This document shows, one piece after another, positions 27,223 through 34,852 of a DNA stretch of 64,000 bases. The stretch is from positions 5,703,501 through 5,767,500 of the forward strand of contig NZ_CP059997.1 in assembly GCF_018736145.1 (NCBI RefSeq), in the 5' to 3' direction. Below the pieces are notes generated by a model. That model saw nothing but the letters and a program-made list of their open reading frames with translations, searched no databases and was not told where the DNA came from. Numbering within the stretch: position 1 is the stretch's first letter; every line of letters begins with the position of its first letter. Source of the stretch: Amycolatopsis sp. CA-230715. Lineage in GTDB: Bacteria; Actinomycetota; Actinomycetes; Mycobacteriales; Pseudonocardiaceae. Made by a program: the position numbers and the translations under genes.

Positions 27223-28707
27223 CTACCGGTTCGAGGCGGACTGGACGAAGGCGGCCAGGTCCTTCGACTGCTGTATCCGCGAAGGCTCGTGGGCGTACAT
27301 CATGTGGCCTGCCGGGTAGTACGCCGACTCGATGTTTTCCCTCAGTTCCTCCGGGATGGCCAGCGCCGCCAGCACGTGCTCGGCGGCGAAGTACGGTGTC
27401 GCGCCGTCGTAGTGTCCGAACGCGACGTGCAGCTTCAGGTGCGGGTTCGCGCGCATCGCCGCGCTCAGCGTGCCCACCGCGGTCACCGGCCTGCCCTCGA
27501 AGTCCGAATAGGACCAGTTACGCACGACGTCGAGCGAGAGGACCTGGTACGGCAGGTCGTTCTCGTAGCCGAGTTCGGCACGGATGTAGTGGTTGAACGC
27601 CGCCGAGTAGGCGCCGATGAGACGCGACACCGAGGGGTCGTCGCTCATGTGCTCGCGGCCGCCGTCGGGCTCCCACGTGGTGAACCGGCCGTCCATCCGG
27701 CCGGTGACCAGGCCGCGGTCGCGCAGCAGCTCGGTGAAGAACCGGATGTGCTCGATGCGCAGGTTCACCCTGTCCACATAGGACTCGTCGAGCCCGGTGA
27801 GCGAGGCGAGCGTCTGCACGGCCTCGGTGCGCGCCTCCGGGGACAGGCGCGCGCCCTGCGCCAGCGCGTACGGCAGCTCGCGCGAGGCGAACTCCTCCGC
27901 GTCGGCGAGCACGTCGTCGAGCGGGCGTTCGCCGTGCAGGCCGTGGTAGTGCGCGATCGCGGCGTAGGTCGGCACGAACAGCGAGTAGGCCAGGTCGTTG
28001 CCCTCGTGGAAGCGGATCGTCCCCATGTCGAGCACCGACGAGATGAGCATCAGCCCGTTCAGGTACAGCCCGCAGCGCTCCTGCAGGTGCCCGGCGAGCG
28101 CCGCCGCGCGCAGCGTGCCGTACGACTCACCGGCGAGGAACTTCGGCGACAGCCACCGCTCGTTGCGCGACACCCACAGCCGGATCACCTCGCCGACGGA
28201 TTCGATATCGGGCGTGAAACCGTGGTAGTCGGCGGGTTTCTCGCCCGTGGCAGCGCGCGAGTACCCCGTCGAAACGGGGTCGATGAACACCAGGTCGCTG
28301 TGTGCGAGCAGGGTTTCCGGGTTGTCCGCGAGCCGGTACGGCGGCGGCTCCGGCGAGTCGACGTCACCGGAAACCACCCGGCGCGGCCCGAGGACTCCGA
28401 GGTGGAGCCAGACGCTCGACGCGCCGGGGCCGCCGTTGAACGCGAAGGTCACCGGGCGGGTCGTCGGGTCGGCGCCGTCGAGGGTGTAGGCGGTGAGGAA
28501 CACCTCGGCCTTCGCCTGGTGCCCCTCGAACTTGCCGTCGGTGACGACCTCCTTGCGCAGCACCACCCGGCCCGTCTCCGCGGTGTAGGCCAGCTTGCGG
28601 CGCTTCACGGTGATCGTGTGCTGGGTGGCGACCAGGTCGTCGGCGGGTTCCGCCTTGGCGGGCTCGGCCGCTTCGGTCTCGCCCTGTTCCTCTTCGTGCT
28701 CACTCAT
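27223..28707 (-). CDS. S10 family serine carboxypeptidase-like peptidase
   Basis: This 494-residue alpha/beta-hydrolase peptidase has the oxyanion segment TFAFNGGPGASSVWLHLG and the catalytic Ser in FLAGESYGTLRAAAL. The likely Asp is in HVAFGHYDGATPYFAAE and the His in YYPAGHMMYAHEPS. There is no signal peptide; the N-terminus is acidic and disordered (MSEHEEEQGETEAAEP), so the enzyme is probably cytoplasmic, as in many bacterial S10 homologues. It is divergent from the glycosylase gene 21 bases away. Confidence 0.9.
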   Translation of the reverse strand: MSEHEEEQGETEAAEPAKAEPADDLVATQHTITVKRRKLAYTAETGRVVLRKEVVTDGKFEGHQAKAEVFLTAYTLDGADPTTRPVTFAFNGGPGASSVWLHLGVLGPRRVVSGDVDSPEPPPYRLADNPETLLAHSDLVFIDPVSTGYSRAATGEKPADYHGFTPDIESVGEVIRLWVSRNERWLSPKFLAGESYGTLRAAALAGHLQERCGLYLNGLMLISSVLDMGTIRFHEGNDLAYSLFVPTYAAIAHYHGLHGERPLDDVLADAEEFASRELPYALAQGARLSPEARTEAVQTLASLTGLDESYVDRVNLRIEHIRFFTELLRDRGLVTGRMDGRFTTWEPDGGREHMSDDPSVSRLIGAYSAAFNHYIRAELGYENDLPYQVLSLDVVRNWSYSDFEGRPVTAVGTLSAAMRANPHLKLHVAFGHYDGATPYFAAEHVLAALAIPEELRENIESAYYPAGHMMYAHEPSRIQQSKDLAAFVQSASNR

Positions 28708-28728
28708 GCCGCCAACCTACCTAGCACA

Positions 28729-29436
28729 ATGCGTGTCGTGCCCCAACGACGCTTGCGCTCCCTCGCCGAACTCGACGAGGCCGTCACCACCTGCCGGGCT
28801 TGCCCACGCCTCGTCGAATGGCGCGAGCGCGTGGCACGCGAAAAGCGCGCCGCCTTCGCGGGCGAGACCTACTGGGGACGGCCGGTGCCCGGATTCGGCC
28901 CGCACGACGCGTCGCTCGGCATCGTCGGCCTCGCCCCCGCCGCGCACGGCGCGAACCGCACCGGCCGCATGTTCACCGGAGACCGCTCCGGTGATGTCCT
29001 GTACCAGGCGCTCTACGACGTCGGCCTCGCGTCGCAGCCGACCGCGGTGGCGATCGGCGACGGGCTCACCCTGCGCGGCACCCGCATCATGTCGCCGGTG
29101 CGGTGCGCCCCGCCGCAGAACAAGCCCACCCCCGAAGAGCGGGACCGCTGTCGTCCCTGGCTCGCCCATGAGCTGGAGTTCCTGCGGCCGACGCTGCGCG
29201 CGATCGTCGTGCTGGGCGCCTTCGGCTGGCAGGCGCTGCTGCCCGTGCTCGCCGACGCGGGCTGGCCGGTGCCGAGGCCGCGGCCCGCGTTCGGCCACGG
29301 CGCGCACGTGCTCCTCGGCGACCTGCACCTGTTCGGGTGCTTCCACGTGTCGCAGCGCAACACGCAGACCGGCAAGCTGACCCCCGCGATGCTGCGCGAC
29401 GTGCTCGTCGACGCGGCGGGGACGGCGGGGCTGTAG
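28729..29436 (+). CDS. Family 5 uracil-DNA glycosylase (UdgB-like, Fe-S)
   Basis: This 235-residue DNA repair enzyme removes uracil from DNA. It has the N-terminal Cys pair CRACPRLVEW, the active-site segment GFGPHDASLGIVGLAPAAHG (family 5 lacks the usual polar Asp), the second Cys pair CAPPQNKPTPEERDRC that completes the 4Fe-4S site, and the C-terminal GCFHVSQRNTQTGKLT motif. The ATG at 28729 gives the standard length. No ribosome binding site is obvious. Confidence 0.92.
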   Translation: MRVVPQRRLRSLAELDEAVTTCRACPRLVEWRERVAREKRAAFAGETYWGRPVPGFGPHDASLGIVGLAPAAHGANRTGRMFTGDRSGDVLYQALYDVGLASQPTAVAIGDGLTLRGTRIMSPVRCAPPQNKPTPEERDRCRPWLAHELEFLRPTLRAIVVLGAFGWQALLPVLADAGWPVPRPRPAFGHGAHVLLGDLHLFGCFHVSQRNTQTGKLTPAMLRDVLVDAAGTAGL

Positions 29437-29615
29437 GACCTAGGTCCCGGCGAAGACGAGACCGTTGATCCCTCGCGCGCCGGAGTGGTTCGAGCGGACC
29501 CTGGAGTAGGAAGGGACCGGACCTCGACTGAATCGGTGCCGAAGTGGCGGCGACGCTGGTCACAGCGGGATGGGGTCCCCGAGCGGTACCGCCAAAGGAA
29601 TGGGAGCATAGGACC

Positions 29616-30941
29616 ATGGCCGCAGCGAAGTCGGAACCGACACGGATCTTGGTTCTCGGTGGTGGGTACGTCGGTCTCTACACGGCGTTCGGGCTCCAGA
29701 AGATGCTCCGCGCCAACGAGGCCTCCGTTACCGTCGTCGACCCCCAGCCGCACATGACGTACCAGCCGTTCCTCCCGGAGGCGGCCGCCGGTGCGATCGA
29801 GCCGCGGCACGTGGTGGTGCCGCTGCGCCGCGTGCTCAAGCGGTGCCACGTGCTGACCGCGCGGGTCACCAAGATCGAGCACGAGCGCAAGTCCGTGACG
29901 GTCGAGGCGGCCGACGGGCACGTCGAGGCGCTCAACTACGACGTCCTCGTGGTCGCGCTCGGTGCCGTCGCCAGGATCCTGCCGATCCCCGGCCTCGCCG
30001 AGCAGGGCATCGCCTTCAAGACCATCGGCGAGGCGATCTACCTGCGCAACCACGTCATGACGAAGCTGGACGAGGCGGCCAGCACGCTCGACCCCGAGCT
30101 GCGCAAGCGCCTGCTGACGTTCACCGTCGTCGGCGGCGGGTTCGCGGGCATCGAGGCGCTCGCCGAGCTCGAGGACATGACCCGCTTCGCCACCCAGTAC
30201 TACGAGAACATCAACCCCGAGGACATCCGCTGGGTGCTCGTCGAGGCCGCCGGGCGGATCCTGCCCGAGGTGCGCGAGACCCTCGGCGTCTACACCGTCG
30301 AGCAGCTCGAGAAGCGCGGCATCGAGGTGTACCTCTCGACGGCGGCGAAGTCGTTCGAGAACGGGCACGTGGTGCTCTCGGACGGCACCGAGTTCGACAC
30401 CGACACCATCATCTGGACCGCCGGTGTCAAGGCGAACCCGGTGCTCGCCAACTCGGACCTCCCGCTCGACAAGCGCGGCAGGCTGCAGGCCACCGCGGCG
30501 CTGCAGGTCGTCGGCAACCCGGACGTGTGGACCGCGGGCGACATCGCCGCCGTGCCGGACCTTTCGCGCACCGAGGCCGACCCGACGGCCACCTGCCCGC
30601 CGAACGCGCAGCACGCCGTCCGGCAGGCGCGCCACCTCGCGAAGAACATCATCAAGTCGATCCGCGGCGGGCAGCCCAAGGACTACTTCCACAAGAACCT
30701 CGGCGCCGTCGCCAGCCTCGGCCTGCACAAGGGCGTCGCCGACGCGCTGAACCTGAAGATCAAGGGCTTCCCGGCGTGGCTGTTCCACCGCGCCTACCAC
30801 GTCAAGGCCATGCCCACCTTCAACCGCAAGGTCCGCATCGTCTTCGACTGGATGCTCGGCGGCCTCTTCCGCCGCGAGGTCGTGTCCCTCGGGCAGATCA
30901 ACAACCCGAAGGAAGAGTTCACCCGCGCCACCAAGTCCTGA
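29616..30941 (+). CDS. ndh: Type II NADH dehydrogenase
   Basis: This 441-residue flavoprotein has the FAD-binding motif ILVLGGGYVGLYTA at its N-terminus and the NADH-binding GGGFAGIEALAELED in the middle. A C-terminal membrane-association region includes FNRKVRIVFDWMLGGLF. It transfers electrons from NADH to menaquinone at the inner face of the membrane without pumping protons. ATG 29616 was selected over an ATG 24 codons upstream because it follows GGGAGCATAGGACC and gives the family start. Confidence 0.95.
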   Translation: MAAAKSEPTRILVLGGGYVGLYTAFGLQKMLRANEASVTVVDPQPHMTYQPFLPEAAAGAIEPRHVVVPLRRVLKRCHVLTARVTKIEHERKSVTVEAADGHVEALNYDVLVVALGAVARILPIPGLAEQGIAFKTIGEAIYLRNHVMTKLDEAASTLDPELRKRLLTFTVVGGGFAGIEALAELEDMTRFATQYYENINPEDIRWVLVEAAGRILPEVRETLGVYTVEQLEKRGIEVYLSTAAKSFENGHVVLSDGTEFDTDTIIWTAGVKANPVLANSDLPLDKRGRLQATAALQVVGNPDVWTAGDIAAVPDLSRTEADPTATCPPNAQHAVRQARHLAKNIIKSIRGGQPKDYFHKNLGAVASLGLHKGVADALNLKIKGFPAWLFHRAYHVKAMPTFNRKVRIVFDWMLGGLFRREVVSLGQINNPKEEFTRATKS

Positions 30942-30985
30942 CCTTGCCGCACCGGGGCACCGGTCAGTCCCCTAGGCTGACCGGC

Positions 30986-31059
30986 GCCCCCGTAGCCCAA
31001 CTGGCAGAGGCAGTCGACTTAAAATCGACAAAGTGCGGGTTCGAATCCCGTCGGGGGCA
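30986..31059 (+). tRNA. Class I tRNA with UAA anticodon (nominal tRNA-Leu, unusual body)
   Basis: A 74-base cloverleaf: acceptor GCCCCCG/CGGGGGC, D-arm starting GCC/GGC, anticodon stem GTCGA/TCGAC with loop CTTAAAA (anticodon TAA at 31020-31022), a 5-base variable loop AAAGT, T-arm GCGGG-TTCGAAT-CCCGT and discriminator A. CCA is not encoded. The anticodon reads the Leu codon UUA, but bacterial tRNA-Leu normally has a long class II variable arm, absent here. The amino acid charged is therefore uncertain. Confidence 0.88.
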
Positions 31060-31146
31060 CTCTTCCGGCGCCGGGCAGCCCGCGATTCCCGACTTTCGGC
31101 TTCGCCGCTGTGCGCACCAGTCGCCAGCACACCAGCCGCCCGCTCT

Positions 31147-32208
31147 TCAAGCGGAGTTCGGATACCCCTTGACTCCAGCGGGTTTCGCGCGCTGTCGCAC
31201 CCTGGTGTCCGGTCGCGGCCGGTCAGCCGTGAGCCGTTCGGCGAACTCGCCCCACACGGCGGCACAGGCATGGGCCAGGTCCACCACCGCGTCCCTGCAG
31301 TGCTGTGGGACGCTGGCGGCCAGTTCGTTCCACTGCTCGGGGCCCATCGCCTGCGCCTCGAGCCGCCGTAGCAGCGCGCGGCCTTGGTCGCTGTACCGGA
31401 GCGACGGATCGGCCCGCAGAACGCGAAGGCTCGACGTGAGATGCGCGAGCCGGTCGCTGGCCTCCGGTGCCGGTTCGGCCGCACCCGGCTCACCGCGCTG
31501 CTTCGGCGGGACCGGGTCTTTTCCCAGCCGAAGGCGTTTGAGCACGTCCGCGGTGGTGCCCACCGAGATTCCCGCGAGCGCGGACACCTCGCGGATGGTC
31601 AGATCCGGATTGGCCGCGAAGAGATCCCCTGCCCGTTTGCGGCCCTCGGCGCTGTTCAGCGGTCGAGCCCTGCCGTCCTTTCCGATTCGCCGCGCCGTGT
31701 CGCCGGTCCCGGCCGGCGCCCGTTTGCGGATCGTGGCGATGGTCTTGTCGGACAAGCCGACCGCGAGCGCGATCCGCCGGTTCGACCAGTGCGCGTGTGC
31801 TTCGATGACCCGGGAAGCGGCCGCCTCTCGGTCCGCCAGCGACAGCGGCAGGCCGTGCTCGATGTTCAGCGTCACCGCCAACAGGAACGCGGCCTCCTCG
31901 GTGCCGTCGAAGTAGCGGACCGAGATCTCGGTGTCGCCGCGCAGACCCGCCGCCCGGAGCCGGTGCATTCCATCGACAACCCGCATCGTCGGCCGGTGCA
32001 CCACGATGGGCGGAAGCTCGATCACCGATTCCGACAGGGCAGTCACGTGGTCCGGCACCTCTCCGGAGAGGCGCGGTGAATCGGCTGGCCGCAGTGCTGT
32101 GATCGGCACGCGTTCGGGTGCGTCAAGACCCGCTCCCCGGGAGAAACCCGGCAGGCGGTTCACCGCTCGTTCCTCGGGATCGGCCGTTTCGGCCTTCGGC
32201 TCGCTCAT
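31147..32208 (-). CDS. StrR/ParB-like cluster regulator
   Basis: This 353-residue protein has an N-terminal ParB-like domain (VPITALRPADSPRLSGEVPD, then PPIVVHRPTMRVVDGMHRLR and the REAAASRVIEAHAHWSNRRI helix) and two helix-turn-helix segments (ALAVGLSDKTIATIRKRA; TIREVSALAGISVGTTADVL). This layout is that of StrR-type antibiotic pathway activators rather than chromosome-partition ParB. The ATG at 32208 follows GGGGAG; a longer start 19 codons upstream is weaker. It is divergent from the RiPP genes, with a StrR-like palindrome 105 bases upstream. Confidence 0.85.
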   Translation of the reverse strand: MSEPKAETADPEERAVNRLPGFSRGAGLDAPERVPITALRPADSPRLSGEVPDHVTALSESVIELPPIVVHRPTMRVVDGMHRLRAAGLRGDTEISVRYFDGTEEAAFLLAVTLNIEHGLPLSLADREAAASRVIEAHAHWSNRRIALAVGLSDKTIATIRKRAPAGTGDTARRIGKDGRARPLNSAEGRKRAGDLFAANPDLTIREVSALAGISVGTTADVLKRLRLGKDPVPPKQRGEPGAAEPAPEASDRLAHLTSSLRVLRADPSLRYSDQGRALLRRLEAQAMGPEQWNELAASVPQHCRDAVVDLAHACAAVWGEFAERLTADRPRPDTRVRQRAKPAGVKGYPNSA

Positions 32209-32312
32209 GAACTCCCCAGTAGTGCGAAGACAGCACGCGTCAGTTATATGCCGCTCCGTTGACAAAGCGATTTCTCTGCTCCGCGCGTACTCTGTCGCGT
32301 TGAATCATTTCG

Positions 32313-32348
32313 GCTTGTTCGACTTCGAAGGGTCGAAGTCGAACAAGC
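32313..32348. promoter_or_regulatory. StrR-like operator, 16-base perfect palindrome
   Basis: Arms GCTTGTTCGACTTCGA and its exact complement flank AGGG. The inner halves GTTCGACT and AGTCGAAC, 12 bases apart, resemble the StrR box as I recall it (GTTCGActG-N11-CagTcGAAC). It lies upstream of both the regulator and the YcaO gene, so a terminator role is unlikely. Confidence 0.75.
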
Positions 32349-32817
32349 ACATTGGCGGCGCGGGGGTGGAACACGTGGTGTGCCCGGCCTGGCTCCCGGG
32401 TGTCGCTCGCGTTGCGGACTCGATCGGCGACAAGGAGTTAGCGCGATCGCGTGTCATGCCGTGGCAAGTGGGCCGTGAGGCCTGACGCGACCTCGGAAAA
32501 AACCGCCCCAACTGGTCGTTGTTGTCGTTCTTGATTAACGGTTCGGTGATCGTTGCGACTTTCCGACGCCGCGATGTACGCTCCCGACCAGCTTCCTTCA
32601 AGGTGGTTCTAGGGGATTTCGAATCGCCATCTTGACGGAGCGCTGACGGGTCGTTCCTTTCGGCGACCCGGCACGGCAGTTGTCCCACCCACGTCGGCGC
32701 GGCACGGGGTTTCGCTGTGCGGAACACCTTTACATCGGTGGTCGTTGCCGCCTTGTGCGCGCAGCGATTCCGATGCGCAGCACGCTGCGCGATTCGAGCC
32801 GCGGCCAAGGAGAAAAA
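32349..32817. other. Long leader upstream of the RiPP operon
   Basis: About 470 bases without a supported gene. The region is less GC-rich than its surroundings around 32510-32640 (for example TTGTTGTCGTTCTTGATTAA) and probably contains the promoter. I could not fix -35 and -10 elements with confidence. It ends in the AAGGAG ribosome binding site at 32807-32812. Confidence 0.5.
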
Positions 32818-32823
32818 TTGTCG

Positions 32824-34179
32824 ATGATGCGGGTTACCGAGAAGACTTCCGCTATACCAGAAACGCTTCGAGAAATGCGAAAACTGGTTTCGCCTTTCGG
32901 TCTGGTGTCCCGGCTGACGTGGTTGCCGGTCACTGAGGGGGAACCGGTGTTTTCGATCTACACCGGTGCCATCGGAGACCCCGGCGCGGCGGTGCCGACG
33001 CAAACCGGGTGGGTGCACAACGCCTCGTCGGGGAACTTCGACGGCGCGGGTGGCGCGCTCGATCCCGACCTGGCAGCGCATCTCGCCGTCGCGGAGTCGC
33101 TCGAGAGGTACTCCTCGTGCGTGTGGGACCCCGCCGAGCTGGTCTGGGCGAGCGCGGCGGAACTCGGGGAGGACGCGATCCCGCCGTCGGTGTGGCCCAA
33201 CTGCTCCGCACGAGAACTGGCCGACCCGAAATGCGGGCTGGTCGCCTACGATCCGCGGATTCCGCTGCGCTGGGTCCGCGGCTGGTCGCTGACTAGGGGT
33301 AAGGCGGTTTTCGTGCCCGCGGCGCAGGTGTACTTGAAGTTCAGCCCGCAATCCGCGAGCGAGCGGTACCAGCACGCCGTGTCCACCGGGTGCGCGGCGC
33401 ACGGGAACGCGCTCGACGCGGTGACCAACGGCCTGCTCGAAGTGGTCGAACGGGATTCCATCGCGTTGACCTGGCTGCAGCGGCTTCGCTTGCCGCGCCT
33501 CGAGTTCGACGAGAACGATCTGCCGGACGAGTACCGCGAATACTTCGAGCGAGGCCGGTCGGAGAACATCCGGACCCTGTTCTTCGACGCGACGAGCGAT
33601 CTCGGCATCCCGGTGATCTACGGGGTGCAGCTTGCCGACCACGATCCCGATCTGTCCCAGCTCGTCGCGGCCACCTGCGACGTCGACCCGGCGAAAGCGG
33701 TGGCGAAACTGCAGCGCGAGGCGGCTTCGCTCCGCATCGCGCTGCGATCCTTCACCAAGGCCACCGGCGAGGCGGTCCCCGCGGACCCGCAGGACACGGT
33801 CAGTGTGATCGGCGGCGCGCTGCTCAACGGCCCGAGAGCGAACCGGGACAAGTTCGACTTCCTCCTCGACGGCGACCGCCCGGTGCGCCGGCTCGCCGAC
33901 CTGCCCGCACTGGAGCCGGGCGAACAGCCGTTGCCGTGGCTGCTCGATCGGATGCACCGGGCCGGGCACGAGGTCGTTGTGGTGGACCTGACCACCGACG
34001 AGGCACGGCAGTGCGGCGCGACCGTGGTCAGAGTGCTCGTACCACAGGCGATGCCGCTGTCCTTCGCGCACCGCGCGCGCTACCTCGCCCATCCCCGGCT
34101 CTACTCCGCGCCGGCCGCGATGGGGCATCCGGTCCGCGGCGAGGACGACATCAACCCCGACCCGCAGCCGTTCGCCTGA
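32824..34179 (+). CDS. YcaO-domain azoline cyclodehydratase
   Basis: This roughly 451-residue protein is the ATP-dependent enzyme that turns Cys, Ser and Thr of a precursor peptide into thiazolines and oxazolines. It carries ATP-binding segments typical of YcaO: AVAESLERYSS near the N-terminus, NGLLEVVERDSIALTWLQRL in the middle, and the C-terminal Pro-rich end DPQPF, giving a PxPxP motif (P-D-P-Q-P) that is diagnostic of azole-forming YcaO proteins. The ATG at 32824 is 11 bases after AAGGAG; TTG 32818, five bases after it, is an alternative. First gene of the cluster. Confidence 0.92.
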   Translation: MMRVTEKTSAIPETLREMRKLVSPFGLVSRLTWLPVTEGEPVFSIYTGAIGDPGAAVPTQTGWVHNASSGNFDGAGGALDPDLAAHLAVAESLERYSSCVWDPAELVWASAAELGEDAIPPSVWPNCSARELADPKCGLVAYDPRIPLRWVRGWSLTRGKAVFVPAAQVYLKFSPQSASERYQHAVSTGCAAHGNALDAVTNGLLEVVERDSIALTWLQRLRLPRLEFDENDLPDEYREYFERGRSENIRTLFFDATSDLGIPVIYGVQLADHDPDLSQLVAATCDVDPAKAVAKLQREAASLRIALRSFTKATGEAVPADPQDTVSVIGGALLNGPRANRDKFDFLLDGDRPVRRLADLPALEPGEQPLPWLLDRMHRAGHEVVVVDLTTDEARQCGATVVRVLVPQAMPLSFAHRARYLAHPRLYSAPAAMGHPVRGEDDINPDPQPFA

Positions 34180-34195
34180 GCCGGAGGAAAACCGT

Positions 34196-34852
34196 ATGAG
34201 CAGTACCGATTCATCCGTCGACGCCAAGCAGATCCTGGTGCTCACGAAGGGCGCGTTCGGCGACGCGGTCGGCGCGAGGCTGAGCGAGCTCCTGCCCGTG
34301 ACCGTGCGGGACGTGGCCGAAGGGACCCACCCCGGCCTCTGGCCGTACACCGAGCTGGTCGTGCTGGCGACTTCGCACGAGCGGCCGCGGCTGGCCGAAG
34401 CGGTCGACGAAGCCGCCTTCCGGCTCGGCGCGGCGTGGTTCCCCGTGCGCCATGGCGCCACCGACCTGCAGTGCGGTCCGGTTGTGGTGCCCGGCCGGAC
34501 CGCCTGCCACAAGTGCTACCTCGCCCGCCGGAACCAGCATCGGCGCGTCGCCGGCCCGGAGCACGACCCGGACCGCGCCCAGCCGACCGGATTCCCGCGG
34601 CACCACGTGGGCATCGCGACCGGGTTCGCGCTGCAGGCGATCGACGAGGTGTTCGCGGGGCCGGGCCCGAACCGGCTCGGCGCCACCGTCCGGCGGTTCG
34701 ATCAGGTGGTCGGCACCGTTTCGCGGTCTTCGGTGGTCGCGGTCGACCGGTGCACCCGGTGCCGGAAGTCCGGTGGGTCGCGGTCCGAAGAGTTGTTCGA
34801 GCAGTTGGCTCCGCTTTCGGCGGGAAGCAAGGACTTGGGGAGAGCGATATGA
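34196..34852 (+). CDS. E1/ThiF-like cyclodehydratase partner (short form)
   Basis: This 218-residue protein resembles the ocin-ThiF-like partner of YcaO. It has paired Cys motifs at 104/107 (GRTACHKCYLARRNQH) and 186/189 (DRCTRCRKSGG), probably binding zinc, and no obvious leader-recognition domain at its N-terminus. Such proteins stimulate the YcaO enzyme and help present the peptide. A GGAGG site precedes the ATG. The stop overlaps the start of the next gene (ATGA), so the two E1-like proteins are made together. Confidence 0.78.
   Translation: MSSTDSSVDAKQILVLTKGAFGDAVGARLSELLPVTVRDVAEGTHPGLWPYTELVVLATSHERPRLAEAVDEAAFRLGAAWFPVRHGATDLQCGPVVVPGRTACHKCYLARRNQHRRVAGPEHDPDRAQPTGFPRHHVGIATGFALQAIDEVFAGPGPNRLGATVRRFDQVVGTVSRSSVVAVDRCTRCRKSGGSRSEELFEQLAPLSAGSKDLGRAI

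Noticed and set aside
30986..31059. Stop-codon suppressor tRNA
   Set aside because: Anticodon TAA reads UUA, not UAA. Reading a UAA stop would need anticodon UUA.
30986..32208. Integrative element attached at the tRNA
   Set aside because: No integrase, excisionase or duplicated tRNA 3' end was seen nearby.
32313..32348. Rho-independent terminator at the 16-base palindrome
   Set aside because: It lies upstream of both divergent genes, has no T-run and resembles a StrR operator.
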